A stretch of DNA of 64,000 nucleotides from Propionivibrio soli (lineage in GTDB: Bacteria > Pseudomonadota > Gammaproteobacteria > Burkholderiales > Rhodocyclaceae), in the NCBI RefSeq assembly GCF_025770765.1, contig NZ_JANZKY010000010.1:124001-188000 (forward strand), given 5' to 3'. A program made the translations under genes and the position numbers. Below, piece after piece: positions 63,047 through 64,000 of the stretch. How positions within the stretch are numbered: the first letter of the stretch is position 1; every line of letters begins with the position of its first letter. Under the pieces are notes generated by a model. It saw nothing but the letters and a program-made list of their open reading frames with translations, had not been told where the DNA came from and ran no database searches.

Positions 63047-63635
63047 CTAGGTCTCCTTGAAAGAATAACGAGAGGCAAAGCTCCCAATAATTACCGCTGC
63101 ATGGAACAGCGACGAAACGCTTGAATAAACGAACTCACAACCGCTCGTACGTCTCCGGACGAGCCTTCAGCACACAACAAGAAACACAACGAAAAAAACC
63201 ATCACTTTTCCGCCGGGCAGAGCGAAACCCCGCTAAAGCATGGCTCGTCACTGACGGAGGAAAACGCGACGTACCGAACAATCGGGGATGGAAATACAGG
63301 TGCAAGTCGCGGCGTGGACGAGATAAAAACCGAGAAAAAAGCGGTAAGGACTTCCGCGAAACCGCAGAGAAGAACAGCGAGCGCGCTTGCGAACCGGAAT
63401 GGCCGGAAAGACCGAAGGCAGATGGGGCGTACGAAGCCGAATGCGCGGTATCCGAGCTATGCACTCGCCACGCCGACGTTGACAGAAGCTTGACCCCAGC
63501 GACGCAGGGATTGATCCCCAACTCCATCTGACGCCTCCTGCTGGACCCGCTGCCGGCTTATGGAGCCCGCTGGCGGAATCGTTATCCCTTGACCTGGACT
63601 TCAGCGTCCGGTCGTATATTTTGTTCAGCGCTCGT
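63047..63635 (-). promoter_or_regulatory. Long untranslated leader of xylF
   Basis: About 590 bases lie between the predicted promoter and the xylF start. Overlapping ORFs of 136 and 130 residues exist on opposite strands, but both are low-complexity, rich in Arg/Ser and without ribosome sites, so I treat the stretch as non-coding. No known riboswitch is recognised. Confidence 0.4.
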
Positions 63636-63664
63636 ACGTTAGTTCAAATATCGTACTAAAGCAA
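63636..63664 (-). promoter_or_regulatory. xylF promoter with ROK operator
   Basis: On the minus strand TTGCTT (complement of 63659-63664) and TAACGT (complement of 63636-63641) are 17 bases apart, with TTAGT-N11-ACTAA (63639-63659) between them. This matches the xylG site in sequence and spacing. A further inverted repeat CTAAC-GCC-GTTAG lies upstream at 63693-63705. Confidence 0.7.
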
Positions 63665-63781
63665 GCCCATCTTCGAACTATTTTTGAAAAAGCTAACGCC
63701 GTTAGTCGAACCTCGAATTAATCGCGGGCGATAGGGAGCTAGGTTCCGAAAAAGAATAATAAATTTCTTGTCACACGCCTT

Positions 63782-64000
63782 TTACGGCCCCGCTGCCTGT
63801 CCATCTGGATATTCGGGAATAACCCTCAACTCATTGTTGTTACTACCATTACCGAAGAAAATCGAGGGAAAAAGAGGCGCCGGGCATACAACACCGAAAC
63901 ACAAATCTCGCTCCATACCAAATAAATAGGATGCATCCAATGCATCAATCACGGCGGAGAGTTTGCTATCGGACAAAAACCGACGTTGCTGCATTCGTTT
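63782..64000 (-). CDS. Possible C-terminal part of a gene entering from the right edge
   Basis: The frame is open from the right edge to a stop at 63782 and gives about 72 residues, including SKLSAVIDALDASYLFGMERDL and FFGNGSNNNELRVIPEYPDG. It looks more protein-like than the shadow ORFs, but composition here is AT-richer and no family is recognised. It could equally be chance. Confidence 0.25.
   Translation of the reverse strand, partial: KRMQQRRFLSDSKLSAVIDALDASYLFGMERDLCFGVVCPAPLFPSIFFGNGSNNNELRVIPEYPDGQAAGP

Noticed and set aside
63121-63531. ORFs of 136 (plus) and 130 (minus) residues upstream of xylF
   Set aside because: They are mutual antisense frames of low complexity without ribosome sites, and lie in the probable xylF leader.
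1-64000. CRISPR arrays, tRNA/rRNA genes, transposases, phage or plasmid-transfer genes
   Set aside because: None was seen on reading both strands; no direct-repeat arrays, integrases or terminal inverted repeats were evident. A dedicated RNA scan was not possible.

Overview
The window is high-GC, gene-dense bacterial DNA. The gene order ilvE / zinc-finger protein / waaF beside nudJ and mnmA, the CheB chemotaxis tail and the periplasmic transport systems point to a betaproteobacterium, possibly Rhodocyclales. That placement comes from gene content and order, not from a marker-gene comparison. I saw no rRNA, tRNA, CRISPR array or insertion sequence.

Layout, left to right. (1) 1-1353: end of a chemotaxis cluster (cheR tail, cheB). 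(2) 1425-6456: complete branched-chain amino-acid-type ABC transporter livKHMGF on the minus strand. (3) 6684-17932: a sugar module on the minus strand. It holds an AGE-family epimerase and a PfkB kinase, a YesN-type response regulator, a YesM-type histidine kinase with almost no periplasmic part, a double-ABC protein that has lost its ATPase motifs, and a galactose/ribose-type ATPase, permease and lipoprotein binding protein, closed by a strong terminator. A LacI regulator is divergent. (4) 17954-26520: polyol operon, with a sorbitol/mannitol-type ABC transporter, D-arabinitol 4-dehydrogenase, a short-chain dehydrogenase, an MtlR-like AraC regulator and a zinc polyol dehydrogenase. (5) 26521-29379: a patch of unrelated small genes. 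(6) 29585-38576: ribose-type ABC transporter rbsBAC. Beyond a divergent GFA-family gene lies a three-gene sensor operon (response regulator, hybrid kinase, periplasmic sugar-binding protein) whose binding protein is a paralogue of the transporter's own. (7) 38586-39369: manganese (yybP-ykoY) riboswitch and a GDT1/UPF0016 exporter. (8) 39366-43226: MFS transporter, DeoR regulator, chemoreceptor. (9) 43558-49526: housekeeping genes mnmA, nudJ, ilvE, waaF and yheT. (10) 49605-64000: a Gfo/Idh/MocA dehydrogenase, a PfkB kinase and an aldolase-like protein, then xylose genes: xylA with a divergent AraC regulator, a YggC/FrcK-like kinase, a polyphosphate-glucokinase-like ROK protein, xylHG, a ROK repressor and xylF.

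How it fits together: the organism is equipped to import and oxidise or isomerise several sugars and polyols, each system with its own regulator. Three signal-input designs occur: LacI/ROK/DeoR repressors, AraC activators with sugar-binding cupin domains, and two different two-component systems each encoded with ABC-transporter parts. Both D-arabinitol and D-xylose routes end in D-xylulose, but no FGGY xylulokinase is present here.

The best candidates for something new are: the pseudo-ATPase plus near-sensorless kinase inside a transporter operon (10345-14444); the duplicated ribose-binding protein dedicated to a hybrid kinase (34232-38576); and a triplicated 21-bp operator at the ROK-controlled xylose promoters, two of them followed by very long untranslated leaders.
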